Source of the DNA: an uncultured Eubacteriales bacterium
GTDB taxonomy: Bacteria; Bacillota; Clostridia; Oscillospirales; UBA644
Direction: 5' to 3'
DNA: 64,000 nucleotides
NCBI GenBank assembly: GCA_934501435.1
Contig: CAKSTW010000006.1
Location: 75,092-139,091, forward strand
The position numbers and the translations under genes were made by a program. This document shows positions 1-8,536 of the stretch, in pieces. Position 1 is the stretch's first letter, and every line of letters begins with the position of its first letter. The notes beneath the pieces were generated by a model, which made no database searches, was not told where the DNA came from, and saw only the letters and a list, made by a program, of their open reading frames with translations.

Positions 1-19
1 CGCAATCAAGGAGACTGAA

Positions 20-1999
20 ATGCAGCAGAAGATAAAAGAACTTACCGAAAAACTCAAATATTACAGCAAAAAATACTACGTTGACGACGAACCCGAGATA
101 TCGGATTACGAATACGACATGCTTCTGCGCGAACTTTCGGCGCTCGAAAAGGAATATCCTAAATTCAAACTGCCCGACTCCCCCACGGAAAGAGTCGGCG
201 GCGAAGCGATAAAAGAATTTTCACAGGTCGCGCATGCGGTAAAAATGGAAAGTTTACAGGACGCTTTTTCGGAAGACGAAATACGGGCTTTCGACGAAAA
301 GATAAAATCGAAATTCCCCGACGCAAAATACGTCGTCGAATATAAAATAGACGGGCTTTCCGTCTCCCTCGAATACAGGAACGGGATATTCGTCAGAGGA
401 GCGACCCGAGGCGACGGCAATATCGGCGAAGACATAACCGCAAATCTGAAGACAGTACGGGATATTCCGCTTGCGATCGATCCGTCCGTTCCGTATCTTC
501 TCGTCAGAGGCGAAGTGTATATGCCGAAAAAATCCTTTGCCGCGCTGAACGAAAAAAGAGACGAAGAAGGGCTTTCCCTTTTTGCAAACCCGAGAAACGC
601 CGCGGCGGGCTCTTTACGACAGCTCGACAGCAAGATAACGGCGGAAAGGAACCTCGGTATTTTTATTTTCAACATTCAGGCGTCCGACGGATTCGATTAT
701 AACAACAGTCATAAACAGGGGCTTGAAAAACTCAGAGCTCTCGGATTTACCGTAAGTCCGGAGACTCCGATATTTTCCGATATCGAAGACGTTATCGCCG
801 AGATATACGCGCTCGGAAAACGCCGCGCCGAGTTGCCTTTCGATATTGACGGAGCGGTAATAAAAGTCGATGATATAACCGAAAGACAGGCTCTCGGCAG
901 CACGACGAAAGTCCCGAAATGGGCGATCGCGTTCAAATATCCACCCGAACAGAAAGAAACGGTCCTCCGCGAAATAAAAATAAACGTCGGAAGAACGGGA
1001 GTCCTCACTCCCCTTGCGGTTTTCGACCCTGTTGTCGTCGCGGGCAGCACCGTAAGCAAAGCGACTCTTCACAATATTGATTTTATAAGGCAGAAAGACG
1101 TCCGTGTGGGAGATACGGTCGTTATCCAGAAAGCGGGCGACATAATTCCCGAAATAGTCAGCGTAAAAAAAGAAAAACGTCCCGAAAATTCCGAAGAATT
1201 CAAAATGCCCGACGTCTGCCCCGCCTGCGGCGAAAGAGTTTTCAAAGATGAGGACGGACCTTTCGTCCGCTGCATCAACGGTTCGTGTCCCGCGCAGACT
1301 GTCCGCAACATAATCCATTTCGTCTCAAAAAGCGCTATGGATATAGACGGACTCGGAGAAATGCAGATAGCGCGGCTTGCCGAACTCGGAATAATAACCG
1401 ACGCGTCCGACCTCTATTTTCTGACCGCGGAAAAGCTCTCGAACCTTGACAGATACGGCGAGAAATCGATCTCAAACCTGCTTGAAGCGATCGAAAGATC
1501 AAAAGACAACAATCTTGACAGGCTCATAAACGCTCTCGGAATAAGAGAAGTCGGCGAAAAAGCCGCAAAAATTCTTGCGGCACGGTTCGGAAACATCGAA
1601 AACCTTGAAAAAGCGACCGTCGAAAAACTTGTCGGAGCCGAAGACATCGGACCCGTTACGGCAGAATATATTACCGAATATTTTTCCGAAAAAAAGAATT
1701 CCGAACTTATGGAAAAACTGAAAAAAGCGGGGGTAAACACCGTATACCGCGAAGAGACAGTCGACTCCGGATTTGAAGGACTGACCTTCGTTCTTACCGG
1801 AACTCTTGAAAATTACTCAAGGGACGAAGCGACCGCCCTTATCGAGGCAAAGAAGGGCAAAGTTTCGGGTTCGGTATCGAAAAAGACCTCTTTTGTTATT
1901 GCGGGAGAAAAAAGCGGCAGCAAAGAAGAAAAAGCTCGGCAGCTCGGTATTCCCGTCATTTCGGAAGCCGACTTTGAAAAAATGCTCGGCAATTCATAA
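20..1999 (+). CDS. ligA: NAD-dependent DNA ligase LigA
   Basis: Seals nicks in DNA during replication and repair, using NAD+ to adenylate itself. The 659-residue length is normal for bacterial LigA (about 670). The adenylation motif KIDG is at residues 109-112 with the nucleophilic lysine at 109. A four-cysteine zinc finger lies near residues 400-422 (CPAC, then two further cysteines), followed by helix-hairpin-helix repeats and a C-terminal BRCT domain from about residue 587. The ATG at 20 has an AAGGAGA ribosome binding site 5 bases upstream. Upstream sequence lies outside the window, so its operon partners (often pcrA) cannot be seen. Assignment is secure. Confidence 0.97.
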   Translation: MQQKIKELTEKLKYYSKKYYVDDEPEISDYEYDMLLRELSALEKEYPKFKLPDSPTERVGGEAIKEFSQVAHAVKMESLQDAFSEDEIRAFDEKIKSKFPDAKYVVEYKIDGLSVSLEYRNGIFVRGATRGDGNIGEDITANLKTVRDIPLAIDPSVPYLLVRGEVYMPKKSFAALNEKRDEEGLSLFANPRNAAAGSLRQLDSKITAERNLGIFIFNIQASDGFDYNNSHKQGLEKLRALGFTVSPETPIFSDIEDVIAEIYALGKRRAELPFDIDGAVIKVDDITERQALGSTTKVPKWAIAFKYPPEQKETVLREIKINVGRTGVLTPLAVFDPVVVAGSTVSKATLHNIDFIRQKDVRVGDTVVIQKAGDIIPEIVSVKKEKRPENSEEFKMPDVCPACGERVFKDEDGPFVRCINGSCPAQTVRNIIHFVSKSAMDIDGLGEMQIARLAELGIITDASDLYFLTAEKLSNLDRYGEKSISNLLEAIERSKDNNLDRLINALGIREVGEKAAKILAARFGNIENLEKATVEKLVGAEDIGPVTAEYITEYFSEKKNSELMEKLKKAGVNTVYREETVDSGFEGLTFVLTGTLENYSRDEATALIEAKKGKVSGSVSKKTSFVIAGEKSGSKEEKARQLGIPVISEADFEKMLGNS

Positions 2000-2026
2000 A
2001 TTTTTTATAACAATCGCTCCGGACTA

Positions 2027-2056
2027 TTGATTTTATACCTCCGTATATGTTAAAAT
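2027..2056 (+). promoter_or_regulatory. Sigma-A-type promoter for cdaA-cdaR
   Basis: TTGATT (2027-2032), an 18-base spacer and TAAAAT (2051-2056) lie in the 95-base gap between ligA and cdaA. This suggests that cdaA has its own promoter. Inferred from consensus only. Confidence 0.6.
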
Positions 2057-2094
2057 AAATACGGAAAACGCCAGAGAAAACGGAAGGTGACGCC

Positions 2095-2982
2095 ATGAAC
2101 TTTTGGGATTATATGATTTCGATAATTACCAATATCCAATTTTCGGACATCGTGGATATTCTTTTGCTCTCGATATTTATTTACGTTATTCTGAAATTCG
2201 TACGAGAGACGAGAGCGGCACAGTTTCTTAAGGGAATAGTCTTGATTTTCATTCTTTGGTTTCTCACCTCGTGGTTCAAACTTTACGCCGTCCACAGTAT
2301 CCTGAACCTCATTCTGAGCAGCGGGATCATTGCGATAATAATTCTTTTCCAGCCGGAAATAAGGTCTATGCTCGAAAAATTCGGAAGGCGCGGCTTCAAG
2401 GCGTTTTCGAACCTCGGCGACCTTGTAATAACAAAAGAAGGCGACAGCAAAAATCTTTCGATGATAAACGCGATAGTTTCGGCGACCACGAATATGGCGA
2501 TAACGAAAACGGGCGCTTTAATGGTCATCGAAAGAGATACGAAACTCGGAGATATTGTCAAAACGGGAACGACCATCGACGCCGACCCGTCATCTTCTCT
2601 TATTCTGAACATTTTCTATCCGAACACTCCCCTTCACGACGGCGCCGTTATTTTCAGAGACGGAAGAATTCTTTCCGCCGGATGTTTTCTTCCCCTTTCA
2701 TCGGCGAATATGGAGGATAATCTCGGAACAAGACACCACGCCGCGCTCGGAGTTTCCGAAATTTCAGACGCGATAGTCGTCGTTGTTTCCGAAGAAACGG
2801 GAATTATTTCGGTGACAGCCGACGGAAAAATAAAAAGAAGAATAACTCCCGACGCGCTTTCTTCGATTCTCAAGTCCTATCTCATATCCGAAACGGAAGA
2901 GAAAAAAGATATACTTAAAACGATTTTCAAAGACCGCAATCCCCTCTTGAAGAAAAAGAAAAAATCTCAGAAAAAGCAGTGA
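2095..2982 (+). CDS. cdaA: Diadenylate cyclase CdaA
   Basis: Membrane-anchored enzyme that condenses two ATP into cyclic di-AMP, the second messenger controlling potassium, osmolyte and cell-wall homeostasis. Three hydrophobic segments occupy residues 1-86. The cytoplasmic DAC domain follows with both signature motifs: DGA at 182-184 and GTRHHAA at 211-217 (the usual form is RHRAA or RHHAA). Length of 295 residues is slightly longer than typical (about 275) because of a lysine-rich tail. It is followed 13 bases later by its regulator cdaR, the conserved arrangement. The usual third partner glmM is absent from this locus. Confidence 0.96.
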   Translation: MNFWDYMISIITNIQFSDIVDILLLSIFIYVILKFVRETRAAQFLKGIVLIFILWFLTSWFKLYAVHSILNLILSSGIIAIIILFQPEIRSMLEKFGRRGFKAFSNLGDLVITKEGDSKNLSMINAIVSATTNMAITKTGALMVIERDTKLGDIVKTGTTIDADPSSSLILNIFYPNTPLHDGAVIFRDGRILSAGCFLPLSSANMEDNLGTRHHAALGVSEISDAIVVVVSEETGIISVTADGKIKRRITPDALSSILKSYLISETEEKKDILKTIFKDRNPLLKKKKKSQKKQ

Positions 2983-2995
2983 ACGGGGATATGAT

Positions 2996-4273
2996 ATGAA
3001 AATGAAACGCTTTATCGGACGGATTGTCCGTCTTTACAATAAAATAATTCACAGCAATCTGTTTTTGCGGATACTTTCGCTGCTCCTCGGAATTATCGTC
3101 TGGTTTTCGATAATCAACGTCGTAAATCCTCAAAACGAAACGGTCGTCAAGGTACCCATACAGATAGATATGACGGGATCGATACCCGAACATTACGGGC
3201 TTTCCCTGCTGAATCAAGATGAACCGATATATACGACGGTCAAGGTAAAAGGACCGCGAACGAATATCTTCACCTTTAACAATTCGGAAATCACGGCGAC
3301 CGCAAATCTTTCGTCGGTAACCGAAGCGGGAACCTATTCGATAGATATTCAGGTCAAAAGCGAAGACAACAATCTTGAGATCGTCTCGGTCGAACCGTCT
3401 TCGGTGTTCCTCGAATTCGACAAGATAGTGACCCGCAGTTTTGACGTTTCCCTTGATTTCACGGGAGAAGTCGCGGAAGGTTATGTGATGACCGACAGCC
3501 AGGTCTACCCGAAAACCGTTGAGATAAAAGGACCGGAAAACACGGTCGCAAATATTTCAAGGGTATATATCCCCGCCAATATCGAAAACAGGACCGAAGG
3601 TCAGAAATCGGCCTCGGACGTTATAGTGGAAAATGTCGACGGAACTATTGCCGACAAGAGCAAGTTTACGATTTCTTCCGAAAAAGTAAGTTACTCCTAC
3701 GATATTTATTACATGAAGACCCTCCCGCTGACGATCGACCGCAAAAACTATATAGGCGGCGATGAAACAAGTTATACAAAAGTCGAGATCTCACCGCAGA
3801 ACGTAACTGTTTACGGAGAGAAAGCGGTTCTTGACGCAATGACCGAAGTCAAACTCGACAATGTGATTTCTCTTGATTCGATAACGGGAAAGAGCCAGGC
3901 TTACGTCTTTACGCTTCCCGAAAACGATACTTTCTCCTATCTGCAGGGGCAGGACGTTACGGCAAACGTCACCGTTACGTTCGACAACAGCGTAAGAACA
4001 CAGATATATAAACTTTCAAAATCGAGAATATCGAAATTTGCGTTTGTAAATCTGCCCGAAGGAAAAACAGCGACGGTAAGGACCTCGTCGTTACAGATCC
4101 CCGTCCGTTCCCTGTCTTCATACCTGAACAATATTTCGTATTCGATGATAAACGGAACAATAGACTTTTCCCAGAAGAACGATAAGGGACAGTACCTTGT
4201 AAACATCACCATCGACACCTCGTCCCCGTACGGAATTACCCAAAGGATATATGTTGACGTAGACTTGTCGTAA
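2996..4273 (+). CDS. cdaR: CdaA regulatory protein CdaR (YbbR-domain protein)
   Basis: Extracytoplasmic regulator of CdaA. One N-terminal membrane segment (about residues 20-42) is followed by an all-beta exported region built of repeated YbbR domains, with no catalytic motif visible. At 425 residues it fits the multi-YbbR form. The start at 2996 is preceded by a weak ribosome site; a second ATG two codons later is possible. It lies directly downstream of cdaA and ends in a strong terminator, so the two genes form a unit. Function is taken from the conserved cdaA-cdaR pairing rather than from a motif. Confidence 0.9.
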   Translation: MKMKRFIGRIVRLYNKIIHSNLFLRILSLLLGIIVWFSIINVVNPQNETVVKVPIQIDMTGSIPEHYGLSLLNQDEPIYTTVKVKGPRTNIFTFNNSEITATANLSSVTEAGTYSIDIQVKSEDNNLEIVSVEPSSVFLEFDKIVTRSFDVSLDFTGEVAEGYVMTDSQVYPKTVEIKGPENTVANISRVYIPANIENRTEGQKSASDVIVENVDGTIADKSKFTISSEKVSYSYDIYYMKTLPLTIDRKNYIGGDETSYTKVEISPQNVTVYGEKAVLDAMTEVKLDNVISLDSITGKSQAYVFTLPENDTFSYLQGQDVTANVTVTFDNSVRTQIYKLSKSRISKFAFVNLPEGKTATVRTSSLQIPVRSLSSYLNNISYSMINGTIDFSQKNDKGQYLVNITIDTSSPYGITQRIYVDVDLS

Positions 4274-4279
4274 ATTTAA

Positions 4280-4305
4280 GGAGACGGTTTTCCGTCTCCT
4301 TTTTT
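4280..4305 (+). terminator. Intrinsic terminator after cdaR
   Basis: An 8-bp perfect stem (GGAGACGG / CCGTCTCC) with a TTTT loop is followed by six T. It begins only 7 bases after the cdaR stop and ends 8 bases before the next start codon. Confidence 0.9.
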
Positions 4306-4313
4306 GAGGAAAT

Positions 4314-5828
4314 ATGAAACTTTTACATAATATACGAAAGCCGATAGAGATATCGGAAACCGAAATATTTTCGGAGATAAAAAAGAAGTACGGGCTTCCC
4401 GACCTTACGGAGATGTCGGTATATAAGGAATCCGCAGACTGCCGACACGGAAAAATAAGCAAAGTTTATACCCTTGCGATCCGAACCGACAGAGATGACC
4501 CTGACTTTACGGACGTTCCCGAATATTCGTTTCAGGCGGACGTTAAAAATAAAGACCTCAGGGTTCTTATCGTCGGAATGGGACCGTCGGGGCTTTTCTG
4601 CGCGAAAACGCTTTCTGATTTCGGGCTGAATCCGACAATAATCGACAGAGGCGCGCCGGTCGAACAGAGAGTAAAAGACGTTGAAAATCTTTGGCAGGCA
4701 AACGTTCTGAACCCCGAAAGCAACGTTCAGTTCGGAGAGGGCGGCGCGGGAACTTTTTCGGACGGAAAACTTACATGTCGAAAAAACGACCCCAGAAGCA
4801 GAAAGATCCTTTCCGATTTCGTTTTATACGGGGCGCCCGAAAACATAGAAAAAGAGGCGCTGCCGCACATCGGAACGGACTTTCTGCAAAAGACCGTCGT
4901 AAACATGAGAAACGACCTTATAAAAAAAGGCGTGAAATTCGTTTATAACGCCTGTATGACAGATATTTCGACAGATGTATCAGGAAAAGCGACCGAAGTA
5001 AAGACGACCGCGGGAAGTTTTGCTTTTGACGTTCTTGTTCTCGCGCTCGGCAACGGCTCTTTCGACACATTTTCAATGCTGATGAAGAAAAACATGGCGT
5101 TTGAAACAAAACCGATGTCGTTCGGAATAAGACAGGAACATTTTCAGTCGGACGTCGACCGTGCAATCTACGGTAAAGCCGCAGGCAATCCGCTTTTGCC
5201 GCGCGCTTCATATTCTTTTTATACACACCTTGATAAAAATACCTGCGTATATACTTTCTGTATGTGTCCGGGCGGAAAAGTAGTAAATTCCTCTTCGCTT
5301 GAAGGTAGACTCACAACGAACGGAATGAGCGATTTTTCAAGAGACGGACAAAACGCAAACTCGGCTTTGCTCGTCTCTTTTGCCCCGAATTCCGTATCCG
5401 AAGCGCTTGAATTTCAGAAAGCAACGGAAGAAAAGGCGTTCCGCGCCGCGGGAGGTGCTTTCCCCGTTTCGGCAAAAATTACAAAAAAGAGTACGAAAAC
5501 GAAGGTTTTGCCGACAGTTCTTCCGAATTACGAGTTTGCGGACTTCACCGATATCTTCACGCCGCACTTTATTTCGGCTCTTGAAAAAGGCTCGGATATA
5601 TTCCATAAAAAGATATTTGCAAATACTGCGTTCGAACGCCCTATATTTACAGCCCCCGAAACGCGCACGTCTTCCCCGCTGCGATTAAAAAGGGATAAAG
5701 AAACGTTGAAATCTCTTTCCCACGAAAATATTTACCCCTGCGGAGAGGGCGCCGGATACGCAGGCGGGATAATGTCTTCTGCAATAGACGGAATAAAAAT
5801 TGCAGAAAAAATTCTGACTTCATATTGA
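4314..5828 (+). CDS. FAD-dependent dehydrogenase of the COG2509 type
   Basis: A 504-residue flavoprotein of a conserved but poorly characterised family of NAD(P)/FAD-dependent dehydrogenases. An N-terminal region of about 80 residues precedes a Rossmann dinucleotide-binding motif (GMGPSGLFCAK, about residues 88-98) ending in an acidic ID at the second strand. A C-terminal GEGAGYAGGI segment near residue 480 matches the second FAD contact of this fold. No membrane segment or signal peptide is present. The GAGGA site ends 3 bases before the ATG, a short spacing. Substrate is unknown. The next gene begins just past its stop, so they may be co-transcribed. Confidence 0.8.
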   Translation: MKLLHNIRKPIEISETEIFSEIKKKYGLPDLTEMSVYKESADCRHGKISKVYTLAIRTDRDDPDFTDVPEYSFQADVKNKDLRVLIVGMGPSGLFCAKTLSDFGLNPTIIDRGAPVEQRVKDVENLWQANVLNPESNVQFGEGGAGTFSDGKLTCRKNDPRSRKILSDFVLYGAPENIEKEALPHIGTDFLQKTVVNMRNDLIKKGVKFVYNACMTDISTDVSGKATEVKTTAGSFAFDVLVLALGNGSFDTFSMLMKKNMAFETKPMSFGIRQEHFQSDVDRAIYGKAAGNPLLPRASYSFYTHLDKNTCVYTFCMCPGGKVVNSSSLEGRLTTNGMSDFSRDGQNANSALLVSFAPNSVSEALEFQKATEEKAFRAAGGAFPVSAKITKKSTKTKVLPTVLPNYEFADFTDIFTPHFISALEKGSDIFHKKIFANTAFERPIFTAPETRTSSPLRLKRDKETLKSLSHENIYPCGEGAGYAGGIMSSAIDGIKIAEKILTSY

Positions 5829-5836
5829 GGGATACC

Positions 5837-7171
5837 ATGAAAAAAACAATATTCGTTCTTCTCCTTGTTCTTTTAATGCTTTCGGGCTGTCAAAAAACCG
5901 AAACAAAAACCGAAGAAAAAACCGATCTTCTCGGTTCGGAAATAAATATTATCTGTGACGAAAACAACTGCAACGGTTTTCTCTGGTTTTCTTCCGACAG
6001 CAAAGAAGCCGAAGAAATGCGGCAAAGAAAAGAAGTTATTGAAAAAGAATTCAACTGCAAAATAAATATTGTGAACACCGAGACGGGCATCGAGTCGTTC
6101 ATAAGTTCGAAAACCGCATCAAACGCCACGGGAGACGCCGACATAACTCTTTCCCTTTCGTATTACGTCAGGCGCTGGGGCAAAGCGGGATACCTTACCG
6201 ATATTGCTGAAATTTCGGACGTGATAGATTTTCCCGACAGTTTCCGCTGGGGAGACGAAAACGACCTTGAAACGACGGCTGTCGGAGGCACGGTTTACGG
6301 CGTAATCCCGAAATCGTTTCCCGACAATCTGAAATCGTTTTTCTATTTTATCGTCACAAACGACGCTCTCGTAACAAAAGCGACCGGCATTTCTCCCGAT
6401 ATTTACAGAGAAAACGGGCTTTCGCGCGAAGATCTTGAATTTCTTGTCAAAAACACTTATCAGCCGTCGGAGGGGATATACGGGCTTGACACCGGGCTTG
6501 AATCTTTTCTTACGACCTGCATATATTCGGGCGGAGGCTCCGTTTACAATGAAAAAACGGGGCTTCGTGACGCGGGAACGCTCGAAGCGTTAAGCTGGGG
6601 AGCGGATTTTCTTGATAATAACAAAGCCGCCGTATATCTGCACGACGATTACAGGGATATGTTTCTTTCGGGTAAAGCCGCGCTTGCGACGGCAGACACC
6701 GCGGCAATAACTGACGACATAGCGGACAATACCGAGATCGGCAGATTTTCTGTCTTTTCATTCCCGAAAGGCCCTTATGCGACGGAAGAGACCGCCGCCG
6801 GATATATCCATTCCTACAAGCACACGATAGCCGTCCCGAAGATAACCTCCGACGCCGACGCGACGGCTGAAATACTTAACGAATTTTTCGCTCCTCTCTC
6901 ATACCTGTCGAGCAAAGATGATCTGAAGAAATATTATAAAAACGGAGTTTTCTGGGCGGACGAAGACGTTGAAACGGTCTTCGGAGAATCCGCAAAAGGC
7001 AGATACAACTATTGGCAGGAAGGCTTCCACAACATAATGACTAATATCGCCGAAGCGACCGTATCGCAGTCTCCGTCGGCGGCTCTTTCAAGCGCGCTCG
7101 GAATAGCGGACAACTCGGTCGAAACGACGATAAAACCGAACCGCGAGGGGCTTAAACTTTATTTCGAATAG
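5837..7171 (+). CDS. Extracellular solute-binding lipoprotein, ABC importer family 1-like
   Basis: Predicted ligand-binding lipoprotein of 444 residues. The N-terminus is a classic lipoprotein signal: MKK, a leucine-rich core, then LSGC with the lipidated cysteine at residue 18. The mature part resembles sugar or peptide-type solute-binding proteins. I chose the ATG at 5837 rather than the TTG at 5825, because GAGGGA at 5827-5832 is a well-spaced ribosome site that would otherwise be translated. No transporter permease or ATPase gene is adjacent, so the substrate cannot be inferred and the binding protein is an orphan. It is followed by the promoter of the aromatic operon without an obvious terminator. 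Confidence 0.75.
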   Translation: MKKTIFVLLLVLLMLSGCQKTETKTEEKTDLLGSEINIICDENNCNGFLWFSSDSKEAEEMRQRKEVIEKEFNCKINIVNTETGIESFISSKTASNATGDADITLSLSYYVRRWGKAGYLTDIAEISDVIDFPDSFRWGDENDLETTAVGGTVYGVIPKSFPDNLKSFFYFIVTNDALVTKATGISPDIYRENGLSREDLEFLVKNTYQPSEGIYGLDTGLESFLTTCIYSGGGSVYNEKTGLRDAGTLEALSWGADFLDNNKAAVYLHDDYRDMFLSGKAALATADTAAITDDIADNTEIGRFSVFSFPKGPYATEETAAGYIHSYKHTIAVPKITSDADATAEILNEFFAPLSYLSSKDDLKKYYKNGVFWADEDVETVFGESAKGRYNYWQEGFHNIMTNIAEATVSQSPSAALSSALGIADNSVETTIKPNREGLKLYFE

Positions 7172-7196
7172 TTCATAAAAAGGACACAGAAAAATA

Positions 7197-7225
7197 TTGA
7201 CAATCATTTCTTTTTGTTGTAAAAT
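7197..7225 (+). promoter_or_regulatory. Consensus promoter of the aromatic amino acid operon
   Basis: Perfect TTGACA (7197-7202), 17-base spacer, TAAAAT (7220-7225). Transcription would begin near 7232, a few bases ahead of the leader peptide ribosome site. Confidence 0.88.
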
Positions 7226-7248
7226 GATAAAAAACAGGGAGAATTAAG

Positions 7249-7350
7249 ATGAAAAAGCAGTCAGCAAGCACGAATATGTTTTTTTACTTTTATTACCAGG
7301 GCCTTTATTTCGGCGCCGGTTATTTTTGCTGTAAAAAAACATCTGCGTAA
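7249..7350 (+). CDS. Phe/Tyr-rich attenuation leader peptide
   Basis: A 33-codon reading frame between the operon promoter and a terminator, too short for normal gene finding. It has its own ribosome site (AGGGAGA at 7236-7242) and ATG. Ten of 33 codons are Phe or Tyr, including the run FFYFYY at residues 11-16, then LYF and GYF, and it ends KKTSA. This is the composition of a pheL-type leader peptide: a ribosome stalled for charged tRNA-Phe or tRNA-Tyr would set the fate of the terminator at 7373-7408. Tryptophan is absent, which matches the operon's products. Translation and stalling are inferred; composition and position are direct observations. Confidence 0.85.
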   Translation: MKKQSASTNMFFYFYYQGLYFGAGYFCCKKTSA

Positions 7351-7408
7351 TTCTCTTATGAATTTGTAAAGTAAACCGATGTTTGTTTTCAGCAGACATC
7401 GGTTTTTT
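7333..7408 (+). promoter_or_regulatory. Transcription attenuator with alternative antiterminator
   Basis: The terminator has a 10-bp perfect stem, AAACCGATGT (7373-7382) with ACATCGGTTT (7396-7405), a 13-base loop and a T run to 7408. A competing pairing exists: 7337-7343 (AAACATC, the last codons of the leader peptide) matches 7378-7384 (GATGTTT), extended by A4/T4 past a one-base bulge. A ribosome at the stop codon (7348) would cover 7337-7343 and allow termination. One stalled at the aromatic codons (7279-7296) leaves it free to form the antiterminator. Confidence 0.82.
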
Positions 7409-7432
7409 AATTGTAAAAAAGGAAAGAAAACA

Positions 7433-8536
7433 ATGAATTTACTTGACGAGGCAAGAAAAGAAATTTCAGCCGCCGACAGAATAATCGCGGAACAGTTCGA
7501 AAAACGAATGCGCGCGGTCGAAAACGTCGCCAAATACAAAAAAGAACATTCCCTTCCCGTCTTTGATTCCGACAGAGAAGACGCGCTCATAAAAAAGAAT
7601 CTCGAATATCTTTCGGACGACGGGATAAAAGATCTTTACGTTTTGTTTCAGAAACAGGTAATGGATCTCTCAAAACAGTATCAATCGACGCTTATTTCGG
7701 GACAGAGAATAGCGTTTTCGGGTATTGCGGGAGCCTATGCTCATATAGCGGCGACCAAGATATTCCCCGAGGCAAGGGTCTTCCCCATGCCGAACTTCGA
7801 AAAGGCGTACCTCTCTGTCGAAGAGGGCGAATGCGACGCTGTAATTCTGCCGATAGAAAACAGCATGGCGGGCGAAGTCGGAGCAAACATTGATATGATG
7901 TTTGCGGGAAGTCTTTATATCACGGGTATTTACGAACTCAGAATTTCCCATAATCTTCTCGCAAAACCCGGAACAGAACTTTCCGAAATAAAAGAAGTCG
8001 TAAGTCACACTCAGGCGCTTGAACAGTGCAGAGATTTTATAGAAAGAAACGGACTCACGACAATAAACGAAGCAAATACCGCCATGGCTGCAAAAAAAGT
8101 CGCAGACTCGGACGATCGTTCGGTTGCGGCAATAGCAAGCAAGGAGACCGCAGAACTCTACGGACTTGAAATAATAAAAGAGTCCATAAACGAAAACACG
8201 AGCAACACGACAAGGTTTGCGGTACTTTCAAGACAAAGACATTCCGACGAAAACAACAGGCTGTTCACGCTTGTCTTCATCGTAAAACACGAAGCGGGCG
8301 CTCTCGCGAAAGCAATAGACATCATCGGAGAATTCGGGTTCAATATGCAGATGATAAAAAGCAGACCTCTCCGCTCTTCCCTCTGGCAATATTATTTCTT
8401 TACGGAGATAGAGGGCAATCCCGACAGCGAAAACGGCAGAAAAATGCTCGAAAAACTCGGAGAGTACTGCCTTGAACTTAAGGTTCTCGGCTCGTACGGA
8501 AAACACATCAAAATCGAAAGTCAGGAAGTTTTATGA
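7433..8536 (+). CDS. pheA: Bifunctional chorismate mutase / prephenate dehydratase (P-protein)
   Basis: Converts chorismate to prephenate and then to phenylpyruvate, the last step before transamination to phenylalanine. Three domains can be read in 367 residues: an AroQ-type helical chorismate mutase (about 1-83), a prephenate dehydratase (about 97-270, with the NTTRF motif carrying the essential Thr-Arg-Phe), and a C-terminal ACT domain (about 285-360) that binds phenylalanine. The ACT motif usually written ESRP reads KSRP here. I chose the ATG at 7433 with AAAGGAAAG upstream; the longer frame would start inside the terminator. Its stop overlaps the aroB start (ATGA). Confidence 0.95.
   Translation: MNLLDEARKEISAADRIIAEQFEKRMRAVENVAKYKKEHSLPVFDSDREDALIKKNLEYLSDDGIKDLYVLFQKQVMDLSKQYQSTLISGQRIAFSGIAGAYAHIAATKIFPEARVFPMPNFEKAYLSVEEGECDAVILPIENSMAGEVGANIDMMFAGSLYITGIYELRISHNLLAKPGTELSEIKEVVSHTQALEQCRDFIERNGLTTINEANTAMAAKKVADSDDRSVAAIASKETAELYGLEIIKESINENTSNTTRFAVLSRQRHSDENNRLFTLVFIVKHEAGALAKAIDIIGEFGFNMQMIKSRPLRSSLWQYYFFTEIEGNPDSENGRKMLEKLGEYCLELKVLGSYGKHIKIESQEVL

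Noticed and set aside
5825..5836. TTG start four codons upstream of the lipoprotein ATG
   Set aside because: The ribosome site GAGGGA lies after this codon, so translation most likely begins at 5837.
7379..7432. N-terminal extension of pheA
   Set aside because: It would start inside the attenuator terminator and lacks a ribosome site; the ATG at 7433 has one.
7226..7432. T-box riboswitch upstream of pheA
   Set aside because: No T-box sequence or long specifier stem was found; the leader is explained by a peptide and terminator.
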